Assembly (NCBI GenBank): GCA_030544215.1
Contig: JARZZO010000009.1
Coordinates: 49,471,129-49,535,128, forward strand
DNA length: 64,000 bases
DNA from: Zantedeschia hybrid cultivar
Taxonomy: Eukaryota > Streptophyta > Magnoliopsida > Alismatales > Araceae
Direction of reading: 5' to 3'
Shown: positions 43,460 to 54,371 of the stretch, piece by piece
Layout: each line of letters starts with the position of its first letter
Numbering within the stretch: position 1 is the first letter of the stretch
Translations under genes and position numbers: made by a program
The notes under the pieces: model-generated
Databases searched by the model: none
What the model saw: the letters and a program-made list of their open reading frames with translations, nothing else
What the model was told of the DNA's origin: nothing

Positions 43460-44468
43460 TTAGATTTTTAATTTTGATTATCTTGTATTTAGTGTAATTA
43501 TTCTTTAGCTAACCTTATTTCTCTTATTTTTGCAGGTATATTGAAAAAAAAAAAAGGAGAAGGAAAGCGAAATCATGGTCAGTGTGTTCCAACTTTCTAT
43601 GTTTCAATTTCCTTACTTTAGTTAGTTTCCAATTTTGTGGTTTCTAGTTTAGATAGGTTTCCATTAACTAAAAAAAGAAACAAAAAGAGGAACATCCAAA
43701 TTTAAAAACCTTCATTGCCAAGATTAGAAACCTTCCATGCTAGGCATTCATCATCCTAGGAAAGCACGAGTTAGTTTCCTTTCACAGTTATTTCCATAAA
43801 TTGTTGAAGATTGCGGGGAAAAGGTACGTGTTTCAATTTTAGCAAGTCATTCATGATTGCATCAACACACCTTACATTGATGTGTTGCCTTGTATTGCAT
43901 TCAAAAAGACTTTAAGGGCAGCAACTTTAACCACATAAGGTAGGGATTTGATCACCCTTCCTTAGCCCACAAATCACCTTCCTTGCATTGGCATTTCCTA
44001 ATCCAACTAAAAGCAAGTTGAAAGAGAATCTAGGGTTTACATTGTGAGTGGTTTAAATCTCGGGTTGCCTCCATTTTTGGCAACGGTGTCTAGGCTAGAG
44101 GTAAAAAGGCAAAACGTCTAAGCAGGAAAGTGGTTCTCTAATTAGGTCCCTACGAAAGTAGGGGGAGCCTCCCACTACCCCACCTCTTACCTGGCCGTTG
44201 ACTGATTGTGGTTGTGACTCGTGGTGGACTCCATTCACCTTGTAAGAAAATCCACATAGAGAGTCTAGGTTAACATTAGATCATTAGGATAATTTGTTTG
44301 TCAAAATTGTTTGCATTAAAAAAAAAAAAAAACAAGAAATAGAAAACATAATCCTCTCTCCATCAGTCCTAGTGCATGCAAGGTAGGAGATCTCAAAATC
44401 CTAACCTTCTAGGACCACTTGCTGAAATAGAAAGAATCCTACATCAAAGAAATCCACCATAAGATCCA
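43460..44468 (+). other. Non-coding leader of the Athila-like element
   Basis: About 1 kb without a supported gene. It has A-rich runs (43545-43560, 44318-44332). Nothing else stands out. Confidence 0.7.
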
Positions 44469-45997
44469 ATGGCTGATAATCAGGACACACCAAAGCAAAT
44501 GAAGGACTATTTCATTTCAAATCGATATCAACCTTCATCATGTATTCATCTTCCTCATAATCCAGCCAATCAATATGAAATCAAATCTAGCACCATTCAG
44601 ATACTCCCATCCTTTTATGGGAATACTAATGAAGACCCTAATAAGTATCTGGATGAATTTCTAGAAATCTGTTCCACGGTGAAAATCTAGAATTTCACCG
44701 ATGATGGCCTTAAGTTGACCTTATTTCCCTTTTCATTAAAGGACAAGGCTAAATATTGGTTGGGAACTATAGGAATTTTCTAACCAATACCATTAGGGCC
44801 ATCACGAGTTTTACCCAAACTCCCGGGGAATTGATCCATGAATCTTAGGAAAGACTGAAAGAATTGCTTAGAAAATGCCCTCATCATGGTCTTTCAAAAT
44901 GGCAAATTGTCCAAGCATTCTATGAAGGATTGTCTGAACAGTTCAGACAGATGGTGGATGCCTCATGTGGAGGGGCATTTATGATGAAAAATGAAGATGA
45001 GGCCAATGATCTGTTCGAGATGTTAAGTGAAAATTCCATCAATCATGCCTCATTATCATCTTATGAAAGGTCTGTTGGGCCATCTAAATGGACTGGAATG
45101 TATGAACTCAAGGCCCGTGGAGAGCCCAAATCCAGAATGAACATAAATCTGATTAATCAGAAATTAGATAAGGTAGACATCTTGGCCCAGAAACTAGACC
45201 AACTCCTGACCTTAAACAAGCAAGAGCCTACTTACCCAACACAATCTAGTCCATATGAAGGCCCATCCTCTGCTAATCATGACATTTGTGCCTTATGCGC
45301 AAGTCCAACCCATCAAGTGAATGAATGCCCAACTGCAGCCCAACTTCCACCATTCATTCAAGAACAAGTTCAGGCTGCCCAGGGATTCTCCAGGCTCAAT
45401 AATGATCCATTCTCAAATACTTACAATCCTGGCTGGAGAAATCACCCTAATTTCTCTTGGAAGAATCAGCAGGCCCCACTACCAATGTCCAATCCTCCCA
45501 TGCATCAAGTCCAAAAGCCACATAATTCATTCCAACAGCAATCTAATTTCTATGGAAATGTTCAGGCTAGGGCATCTCAAGACCAGTTTTCTCAGTCGGC
45601 CCAGTATCCATCAGGCCAACCGGTCCCTTATCAATCATTCCAATCAGGTCAACCGGCCTACTATCATTCATTCCAATATGGACAGCCAACCCAATACCAT
45701 CCTCCACCCACTTATCCACAACCTCCTCAGCCCAACTTTGATGACAAATTCACTCAACTCCAACAACTGATTTTGACCCAGCAACAATCCATTGCTAAGT
45801 TAGAAAGTCAAATGGGCCAACTAGCTGAGGCTACGATGAGAAGAGAAGTAGGCCAACTTCTTAGTCAACCCGTTGCCAATCCAAGGAATCAACCTCCGGG
45901 TTTTCCACAGCAATCGGGCCTTTTACCTCAGCCTGGCCCGGTACCACAACCTAGAATGCTAAAGCCATTTCAGCTCTTAGGAGTGGGAGAAGTTTAG
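44469..45997 (+). pseudogene. Athila-like gag, broken and internally deleted
   Basis: Starts at ATG 44469 (MADNQDTPKQMKDYF). YEIKSSTIQILPSFYGNTNEDPNKYLDEFLEIC is the Athila/Tat gag signature (split here: YEIKSSTIQILPSF and NEDPNKYLDEF). A stop (TAG, 44688) and frame changes follow. Between KAKYWLGTI and TNTIRAITSFTQ about 20-30 residues seem deleted near 44770. From 44864 the frame is open: LRKCPHHGLSKWQIVQAFYE, the zinc knuckle CALCASPTHQVNEC (about 45290-45331) and the diagnostic YNPGWRNHPNFSW, then a glutamine- and proline-rich tail. A TAG near 44850 (ES stop ER) replaces a usual tryptophan. Confidence 0.9.
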
Positions 45998-46092
45998 AAA
46001 AATCACATGCAAATGGACAGTTAACCTAAGGTTCCACTGATGGGCCTCAGGAAATTGAAAGTGATAGTGAGACTGAACTCAACATAGAGAAG

Positions 46093-46983
46093 TTGGAGGA
46101 GGATCTAAAAGGAAAAGGGAAGATTGATGAAGGTCCAAGTTCTTATAAACCTAGGGTGCCATTTCCTAATGCCTTGTTAGCTAAGCCCAATACCAGGAAG
46201 AAACTAGCCCAGAATGAGGAGTTGTTGGATTTGTTCAAACAAGTCCAAATTAATATTCCACTCATCGATGCCATCAAGCATGTGCCAGCTTATGCTAAGT
46301 TTCTCAAGGAATTATGTACTCCACGAAGAGAATCTAGAATGGCACCCGAAAAGGTTCGGCTTTCTGAGGATGTTAGTGCAATTGTGATGAATCATTTACC
46401 CAAGAAGTTAAAGGATCCTGGAGCACCTCTAATTTCATGTGACTTAGTTGGAGTTACATTTAATAGAGCTTTATTGGATCTAGGTGCGAGTGTAAATCTA
46501 TTGCCAACAGCCATTTATGAGAAATTTGATATTGGAGAATTAAAGCCCACACCCATCATCTTGCAGTTAGCTGATAGGTCTGTGAAAACTCCACGGGGAT
46601 TAATTGAGAATGTTATTGTGAAGGTTCATGATTGTTATTTTCCAGTGGATTTTCTTATTCTGGATATGGCATTACCTGGGGAACTCATTCACACTCCGAT
46701 CATCCTAGGTCGTCCATTCTTAGCCACTGCCAAAGCTAATATAAATTGTGAAACTGGCATAATGGACATTTCATTTGGGGGTCAAAAGGTCCAGATTAAT
46801 GTCTTCAAAGAATCTCAATACCCAGATCATGAAAAAGAATGTCATACTATTGATGTCTTGGATAATCTGGTTGAAGAAAATGAGATGTCTACATATGACC
46901 TTTTGGAGGAAGCCAACACTATAAAGGACTATCCTAGCCCATTAACATCTTGGCCCAAGGTTGAACCTTTACCAGCCTTATAG
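46093..46983 (+). pseudogene. Athila-like protease region
   Basis: A 296-residue open stretch, part of the same polyprotein. The retropepsin active site is in ALLDLGASVNLLPTAIY: D-L-G replaces the usual D-S/T-G, as is common in Athila. VDFLILDM and PIILGRPFLATAKANI follow. Upstream is the conserved LKELCTPRRE. The frame ends at a TAG (46981-46983), after which RT-proximal sequence continues in the same frame. Confidence 0.9.
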
Positions 46984-47168
46984 TCTGAGCCCGCTTTGCC
47001 ATCCTTAGAGGACCCTCCTGAGCTTGAACTCAAACCATTACCTGAATCTCTCAAGTATATCTTTTTGGGTCCGGATCAAACTCTCCCGGTCATCATTGCG
47101 GCAAATCTTACATCGCCGCAGGAGGCCCAATTAATCGAGGTCCTCAAAGACCACAAGGGTGCTATTGG
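46984..47168 (+). pseudogene. Athila-like RT leader with a deletion
   Basis: LELKPLPESLKYIFLGPDQTLP and IEVLKDHKGAIGW form the conserved segment before RT. It is then joined directly to the sequence for VSPTQVVPKKSG. The segment normally lying between (the RT finger start, ending in a PW before VSPTQ) is absent. Both sides of the join can read TGG, suggesting a short microhomology, and the frame changes there. Confidence 0.8.
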
Positions 47169-49127
47169 ATGGTCAGCCCAACCCAAGTGGTACCCAAGAA
47201 ATCTGGATTAACGATTATCAAGAATGATCATGGAGAAGAAGTACCCACTAGGCTCACCACGGGATGGAGAATGTGCATTGATTACCGAAAGTTGAATCTC
47301 ATGACTAAGAAGGACCACTTTCCACTCCCATTCATGGATCAAATTTTGGAAAAGTTATCGGGCCAGAAGTACTTTTGCTTCTTAGATGGGTACTCCGGGT
47401 ATAATCAAGTGGCTATTTACCTGGAACATCAAGAAAAGACCACCTTCACGTGCCTTTATGCCACGTTTGCTTTTAGGAGAATGCCATTCAGATTATGCAA
47501 CGCACCAGCCACATTTCAACAATGCATGATGGCCATCTTCTCCGATATGGTGGGAGAATTCCTCGAAGTTTTCGTGGATGATTTCTCAATCTTCGGGGAC
47601 TCTTTTGAAAATTGCCTGGAAAATCTTAAACAGGTGCTAGCACGATGCATAGACACCAATCTGATACTTAGCTGGGAAAAGAGCCACTTTATGGTTCAGG
47701 AGGGCATTGTTCTAGGCCACATTGTGTCTGAAAGGGGGATAGAGGTAGATAAAGCTAAGATCGATCTCATATCCAATCTTCCTCCGCCCACCTCGGTCAG
47801 ACAGATCCGTTCATTCCTTGGCCATGCCGGTTTCTATCGCCCGTTTATCCACAATTTCTCTCAAATTGCCCGGCCCCTAACTCTTCTCTTAGCTAAGGAT
47901 GTCCCATTCCAAATGGATGAATCTTGCATCAAGGCATTTAATTCTCTGAAGGAATCTTTGACCAAAGCCCCGATTCTTCAATCTCCAGATTGGTCTTTAC
48001 CCTTCGAAATCATGTGTGATGCCTCGGATTATACTATCGGTGCAGTTTTGGGACAAAGAATCAACAAGTGTCCCGTGGTGATATATTATGTAAGCCTCAC
48101 CCTTGCCGATGCTCAAATGAATTATACCACCACAGAAAAGGAATTATTGGCTGTGGTTTTTGCCCTAGAAAAATTCAGATCTTATCTTTTAGGGGCAAAA
48201 GTCATAATCTATTCTGATCACTCAGCTCTGAAATATTTGTTGACCAAGAAGGATGCAAAGCCTAGGCTTATTAGATGGATCTTACTCCTCCAGGAATTTA
48301 ATTTGGAAATTCGGGATAAGAAGGGTTCTGAGAATGTGGTAGTTGACCACCTATCCCGAATTTCGATATCTGAAAGTACACCAATCACTGATTCCTTTCC
48401 TGATGAGCATCTACTGACCATTTCCCACACTGTTTTACCTTGGTATGCTCACATTGTCAATTACAAGGTGACTAATCAGCTTTCGGAAGGATGGACTAAA
48501 AGTGAAAAGGACAAATACTTTTCTCAGGAAAAATATTATTTCTGGGAGGATCCTGAATTATTCAAATTTTGTCCGGATCAAATCATTAGGCGATGTGTTC
48601 CTGAAGAAAAACAACAGAGTGTTCTTAACTTCTGCCATAATCTGGCCTGTGAGGGCCACTTCTTAGGAAAGAAAACTACAGCCAAAGTCTTGCAAAGTGG
48701 TTTTTACTGGCCCACACTTTTCAAAGATGCCCATGAATTTAGCAAAACTTGCCTCCGATGTCAGGCCGTAAGAAATATGGCGAAAAGGGACATGATGCCA
48801 CTCAACCCAATCTTAGTGGTTGAAGTCTTTGATGTCTGGGGAATTGACTTTATAGGACCTTTTCCACCCTCTTTTGGACATACATATATTCTGGTAGCGA
48901 TAGATTATGTCTCAAAATGGATTGAAGCAGTAGCCACCCGAACCAATGATCATAAAGTGGTCATTAAATTCGTTCAAAAGAATATCTTTTCTCGGTTCGA
49001 GTGGCCTAAAGCTATCATAAGTGATGGGGGAACGCATTTCACGAATTACCAATTTCGGGCTTTGCTTAAGAAATATGGGATTAATCACAAAGTAGTTATC
49101 CCTTATCACCCCCAAACTAGTGGCTAG
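47169..49127 (+). pseudogene. Athila-like RT, RNase H and integrase N-terminal part
   Basis: A 652-residue open stretch, the longest in the window. RT: GWRMCIDYRKLNLMTKKDHFP, CFLDGYSGYNQV, MPFRLCNAPATFQQCM, FVDD at 47571-47582 in FVDDFSIFGDS. RNase H: IMCDASDYTIGAVLG, TEKELLAVVFALEKFRSYLLG, YSDHSALKYLL. Integrase: HNLACEGHF...CLRCQ, WGIDFIGPFPPSFG (D), IISDGGTHFTNYQF (D). It ends at YHPQTSG with a TAG in the place of Gln. After the stop, K (AAA) occupies the place of the catalytic glutamate. The N-terminal finger part of RT is deleted (see 46984-47168). Confidence 0.95.
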
Positions 49128-49727
49128 GTGAAAGTTTCCAATAGGGAGATCAAGAATATTCTGTAAAAGTCCGTTAGGCCCGATAGAAAAGATTGGTCTG
49201 AAAGATTGGATGATGCTTTATGGGCCTATCGGACCACTTACAAAACTCCTATTAGCATGTCTCCTTATCGCCTGGTTTTTGGAAAAGTGTGCCACCTTCC
49301 GGTGGAATTGGAACATAGGGCTTATTGGGCCATCAAACAAGTCAATCTGGACCTAGCCCAAGCTGGTTCCCACCGAACCTTACAACTGAGCGAGCTGGAA
49401 GAGTTGCGCAACGAGGCCTATGAAAATTCAAAGATCTATAAAGCCAAAACTAAAGCTTTTCATAATAAACATATTGTCAGAAAATCCTTTCTTCCAAATC
49501 AGAAAGTTTGGCTATTTAATTCTAGGCTTCGCCTATTTCCTGGAAAACTAAAATCCAGATGGGATGGACCCTTCGTGGTCGTTAAAGCCTTCGATCATGG
49601 AGCCGTTAAAATTCTGAATCCTCAGAGTGGGAACACTTTTACTGTTAATGGTCAACGGTTGAAACCATTCATTGAAAATCTTCAAAATGAGCCACCTGAA
49701 TCCATAGAATTGGGTGATCCACATTAA
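49128..49727 (+). pseudogene. Athila-like integrase C-terminal part
   Basis: In the frame of the upstream stretch VKVSNREIKNIL is readable, with a second stop (TAA, about 49163). From 49206 a 173-residue frame covers ALWAYRTTYKTPISMSPYRLVFGK, CHLPVELEHRAYWAIK and the GPF motif in SRWDGPFVVVKAFDHGAV, ending ELGDPH and TAA. This is the natural end of pol. No chromodomain is seen, as expected for this group. Confidence 0.9.
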
Positions 49728-50902
49728 CTGAACCTCCGTCTGGCTGAAGACGATAAACTTAGCGCTTGTTGGGAGGCAACCCAATATTTTACTTCAGTTT
49801 TTGGTATTTCTTTTCCTTTTAGGTCCCTGAGCAGCGATCGCCGTGGGTATGTCGCATCCTCGTCATTACAGGTTGTTTCGCTCCTTCACAAATTCTCTTT
49901 TGGCTGCGTGTTTTTCATATCTTTTATGCCATTGAGGACAATGTCAATCACGTTGGGGGGTGGGACAATCATTTTTTATATGCATTTATTGAAAATCTTT
50001 TGAAGAAAACTGATATCTTTCACTGAAAAATGGTCAATTTTTTTCAAAAACTTCTTTTCACATCCTAGGAAAATTGCATGAAAATCATGTTTCATTAAGT
50101 AAATCTTAAACAAATCAGTTTTTTTGGTTGTCACATTGGTTAAAGAACTTTCAAAGTTTAAATATCCCACTTTACAAAAGTCCACGGCAGGATGATTTTC
50201 ACATACACACGGCAACTTAGAATAAATGAAAGACCTTAAAAGTATAGAATTACTGGGATTAACCTCAAGGATAAGACTACTTATTCTAATTTTTCTTTTG
50301 GGTTAAACGAAAGGAATGTGTAGGATCCGTAATAGGGGACTATCCCACTCAGCACTCTAAAAGAGGCGGTCATTTAAAATAGACAGCTGTAAACACTAAA
50401 GGCAATAGAAGGCGTTAAAAGAGCTAAAGGAAGGTAGGTGGCAAAAAGTACGCACCTCCCCTCAGGCAATTCAAAGAGAGTGGCAAAAAGTACGCACTCT
50501 CAAAAGCAAAAGTACAATAAAATGAAAAAACGCCACGCTAAAAAGTCCATCGTACCAAAAATATGACCAAGTCGTGAAAAGTGCTGAGTTGGGACGGGAA
50601 CTGAAAAACGGTCCTCACTGACTGATCGGGAAATATTTTATTCTCTTCTCCTCCCCAGGTAGTCTTATCTAAAGGGTACTAAAGGCAAGAATATACCAAA
50701 AAGGTCGGAAACGAGTTCTAAGTGTGTCAAAATTCATGCACAATCACCTGTCTAAACCAAAATATTGTGGGATATGAAAACTTTTGGCTTAACCAATCGG
50801 CTACCACTTAAATTGATGGTGAAAGATACTACAAATGAAGCATGATAATTCATTGTTTGTCCTAATTTTTTCTTATTTGCATTGCTAAGGGACTAGCAAT
50901 GA
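49728..50902 (+). other. Post-pol spacer of the Athila-like element, no env-like gene
   Basis: Athila elements often carry an env-like frame here; in these 1.2 kb none is open. Visible are a TTGGG/CCCAA hairpin around AGGCAA (49769-49784), AT-rich sequence, and two stem-loops with one loop sequence (50433-50501). Confidence 0.75.
50433..50501 (+). other. Pair of stem-loops with the same 12-nt loop
   Basis: First: AGGTG (50436-50440) and CACCT (50453-50457), extendable by GG/CC past a one-base bulge, around GCAAAAAGTACG. Second: GAGAGTG (50476-50482) and CACTCTC (50495-50501), seven perfect pairs, around the identical GCAAAAAGTACG. The stems differ but both pair. Confidence 0.7.
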
Positions 50903-50917
50903 GTAAGTTGGGGTGTG
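50903..50917 (+). other. Polypurine tract of the Athila-like element
   Basis: GTAAGTTGGGGTGTG immediately precedes the 3' LTR TGATAAAG. The position and G-rich core fit a polypurine tract, though T interrupts it. Confidence 0.7.
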
Positions 50918-53185
50918 TGATAAAGTGTTCAATTGATCATTTAAGGGAAATCATATGTACTATACTCATGTTTTTATCTGCAAAATAGCATGAAATGATA
51001 GATAATTGTGTAACAAGTCCAACGGTACCAATTTCATCAAATTCTGACTTAAAAACATCGTCATTTCATGTGATTAAAGGAGTATAGCGCATTTGCGGTT
51101 TTTCGACAAAACCGAGACGAAATGAATAAATATGATGATATTTTTATGATAATGCGCTAATTTATATTTATTTTATGTAAACAGGACATGTCGATGATGC
51201 AGTGCAGCTGGTGGAGTTTCTGAAAATTTGGGGGAGGTCTAATGTTCGGATTTCAACTAAAACAGGGGTAAAAATGCAATTTGATGTCCTAATATTGCTC
51301 GGATTCTTTCTTTTTCTGGAGTTTCCCAAAACCCTCTATTTCCTTCTTTCTCTCCAATTTCTCAACCACATCCCTTCCTTTATTTTAAAAATCCTCTCTC
51401 TCTTGTTTTAGAAATTTGAATCCTCTTTTTTCTCCAGTTTCCTTTTCCTCTCCAAATCCGAATCATGTCCCTTCTCCAAACCTCCTACGTTCCTTCTCCT
51501 CTTCCAATTTCTCCTATAAATTCCCTCTCTCTCTCCCAGATTCGCAGCCTCTTTTCCGAACTCTCTGCCCGCAGCTTCTCTCGCTCTCAACCTCTTCCTT
51601 TCCCAACTCTCTCCCTGCAGCTCTCTCTTCCTCTCTCCCGTATTCTTCCTCTCCTTCCCAGCATCCTTCTCTCCCTCTCTCGGTTTCTCTCTTTCTTTCC
51701 CACGCAATCTCCTTCTTCTCTCTTGTCCTCCCTCTCTGTTTCTCTCCCGGCCTCTCTCAGCCGATCTCTTCTCCTCCGTCTCTCTATCTTTTCTCTCCCG
51801 CAGTCTTCCTCTCTCGCAGAGTTTCGTTCTCTCTGTCTTTTTTCTCCCCCACGCTCTCTCGATTTCTCCCAGCATCCCTCTCTTCCTCCCTCTCTTCTCT
51901 CTTCTCTGCCTCCCTCTCTCTTCCAGCAGCGCACAGCCTGCATGCATGCGGTGAAGCCTCCACGCGGTGAAGCAGAGCTTCCAGCAGCTCCACACGAACC
52001 AGCAGCCGGCAGCTCCTTCCTCCAGCGCATAGCAGCACCTGTCCCGCCAACCTGCAGCAGCCTTCAACCTCTCCACCAGCGTCCTCCACGTGTTTCCTCC
52101 TCTTGCATGCAGCAGCCGCAAGCCAGCAAGCTCCACGGCCTTCTTCCAGCGGCACCAACAGCAGCTCCGCGCCTGCGGTGAAGCTCTCCTCCACGTAGCC
52201 AGAACCAGCAAGCTCCACGTCTCAGCTGCCACCCCAGGGCACGCATGCATGCTGCCATGCACCCACACGTAGCCGGCAAGCTCGTCAAGCATCACAAGTC
52301 CTCCACCTGTTGCGCTTGAAGCCAACCTCCAGCATGCATGCCGGTTGCATCTCCATGTAGCCATCCGGCCACCAGCAGTTCCACACGCACACCAGCGCAG
52401 TCTCCACGTGCCGCAGCAACACCCCATGCAGCAAGCAGCTCCACCGCCCACACCAGCAGCTTCCTCCTGCATCCCACGTGCATACCGGGCAGCTTCTTCC
52501 TGCATTTCCACGTGGTGAAGGCAGCAGATTCACAGCCTCCTCCAGCTTCCCTACTCGGCCAGCAAGCAACCTCCAAGAACCAGCCGGCCTTCTTCTAAGT
52601 TCCTCAAGTGGTCCACTGCGCCGCACCCCCTCAACCTGTGGTCCATTGCGCCGGCAAAACCCACATATTGCTATTTTGCTTTATTCTTTCCCTTTCCCCA
52701 TTAGTTTAGAATTAGTTTAATTATTTAGGGTTAGTTAATTGTTATTTCTTACTTTGTTTATTTAGTTTAAGTTTATTAAACCATTAAATTTTGTAATTTA
52801 TTTCATAATTTTTAGATAATTCATGTTTTACATGTAGTTAAATTTCAATGTCTTTGTCATAAAGTTTAGTTGTGCTTATTTTTTTTATATAAGTGTTTGT
52901 GTTTAATTTCTGAAAAAAAAAAAAAAGGTTTGTTTAATTAAAGTAATTATATTTTTTAAGTAGCATTAGTTAATTGAGTTTTACCTTAATTAAGTAATTA
53001 GTTATTCAAATTCTCATCTATTTTTAGATAACTAGATTCCAAAATTTTCAAAGTTAAAATCTTAACTCCCTGTGGATCGACTCGGACTCACCATTATTAA
53101 ATTTTCAAAATCTGATTTGAGTGAGCCGGATAAAATTAGATTGAACGTTTTCATGTGTTTAACGACGCACAATTCGAAACGATCA
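50918..53185 (+). repeat. 3' LTR of the Athila-like element (2268 bp)
   Basis: Collinear with 41144-43435. It has two, not three, of the 17-bp GCGGTGAAG units near 51949-51975. The pyrimidine-rich tract spans about 51300-51930. Confidence 0.95.
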
Positions 53186-53720
53186 GGTCACAAATGTCAT
53201 TCTCTCAGTCACCCAGACACCTACGATATCCTTCACAGATAAGGATCTAGCTCCCCCTAAATGCCAATCCCTTCCCTCGTGCTTAACTGCAACACTCAAG
53301 GGTCACTCATTGGATTCCATCCTGTTGGATATCGGCACATCAATCAATGTTTGTCCACTCAAGACCCTCAAGAAAGTAGGGATTGATCCAGAAAAGATTG
53401 AGGCTACCTCCATGATGGTCTCAACCTATGATAATTTTTAAAGACCAGCTAATGGGAAATTGGAAATTGGCCCAGTGGCCATGATCTTTGAACTCTACAT
53501 CCTTAATGTTAAGGCCATATACGACGCCATTCTGGGAAGGCCTTGGATGGACCAGACCCTGGGAGTGCCTTCCACTAACCATCAGTGCTATAAATTCCTA
53601 TACAATGGGAAGATTGTCAAAATGAAGAGTACCCCCAATCTTGAGTCTTTGAACTCAGTCTCGACTGAACAAATTCCATCCATGATCACTTCTGGAAAAG
53701 GGAAAGAGCCCGCCCTTTAA
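53186..53720 (+). pseudogene. Gypsy-C aspartic protease
   Basis: This continues the frame interrupted at 41143. Active-site-like LLDIGTSINVCPLKTLKKVG has D-I-G where D-S/T-G is usual; AIYDAILGRPWMDQ is the conserved C-terminal retropepsin motif. A TAA near 53443 breaks the middle. A second TAA at 53718-53720 precedes the G-patch part in the same frame. Family (gag-protease of Tat/Ogre type) is clear, activity unlikely. Confidence 0.87.
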
Positions 53721-54371
53721 TCGGTTGACTCTCAGGCCAAGCTCCGGCCTAGTATAGGTTGGCAGCTTATGGACAAAATGGGATATAGTTCGGGATCTGA
53801 GTTAGGTAAGGAAGAGCAAGGAATTCAAGAGCCTATGTTTGAAAATCCGACCATTGGGGGATTCAGATTGGGTTACCTACTAACCAAACCAACTGAGGAA
53901 TCAAGAAAATGGACTCTCTTGGATCACTTTGCGAAGGAAAATCAAGAGGTACTCAAGATACACTATCTTGAGGATGAGTTGAAAGAAACAATCAATGAAG
54001 TTCAAAGAGAGGATGAAGAAGATTTCGGTACACAGCTGCTGTTCTATGAACCAACCACGCTACAAGAAGGAGCCTTCTTAGTGAGGGATGAATCGGTGCC
54101 CACCGCTCTCATTCCCTTCCACACACCTTCCCTTCTCAGGCTTCTATCACCGGTCGTAGCATATTCCCCTGAGTGTTTTATGCTTGGAGACTACGACCCC
54201 CAAAAAGAGAAAAAGTCCCACTCCCATATCGGAGGGTATAAAACCACCAAGGAGGAGCCAACATACTGGGGCAATTCTGCCATTATTGGGTCTCTGTCTC
54301 AAGGACCCGCCCTTGTAACATGTCTGACTCACTCTCAGAGCCTTGTGCACAATCGCTTAGGGATTGGATAG
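53721..54371 (+). pseudogene. Gypsy-C G-patch domain and C-terminal region
   Basis: In frame after one stop: SIGWQLMDKMGYSSGSELGK, continuing EEQGIQEPM, is a G-patch: aromatic start, MGY, GxxLGK, and EQGI. G-patches bind nucleic acid or RNA helicases and occur behind the protease in several plant Gypsy elements and in some retroviruses. The last about 150 residues, acidic then serine/proline rich, I do not recognise. It ends at TAG 54369. Confidence 0.8.

Larger units (their letters stand above)
41144..53185 (+). mobile_element. Athila-like Ty3/gypsy element with complete LTRs and target-site duplication
   Basis: LTRs 41144-43435 (2292 bp) and 50918-53185 (2268 bp), both TGATAAAG...GATCA, flank gag, protease, RT, RNase H and integrase in Gypsy order. 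GGTCA is found at 41139-41143 and at 53186-53190, a perfect 5-bp target-site duplication. The tRNA-Asp type primer-binding site and the protein motifs point to the Athila/Tat group; the gag-pol sequence is most like Athila. Confidence 0.95.

Noticed and set aside
49728..50902. Env-like gene of the Athila-like element
   Set aside because: No open frame above background and no signal peptide or membrane segment in the expected place.
51408..52511. 367-codon Arg/Glu-rich open frame on the - strand (and similar ones at 41819-42466 and 51784-52218)
   Set aside because: It is the complement of the pyrimidine-rich and CAGCAG-rich LTR; low complexity, no domain, and equal frames appear in both LTRs and in several registers.
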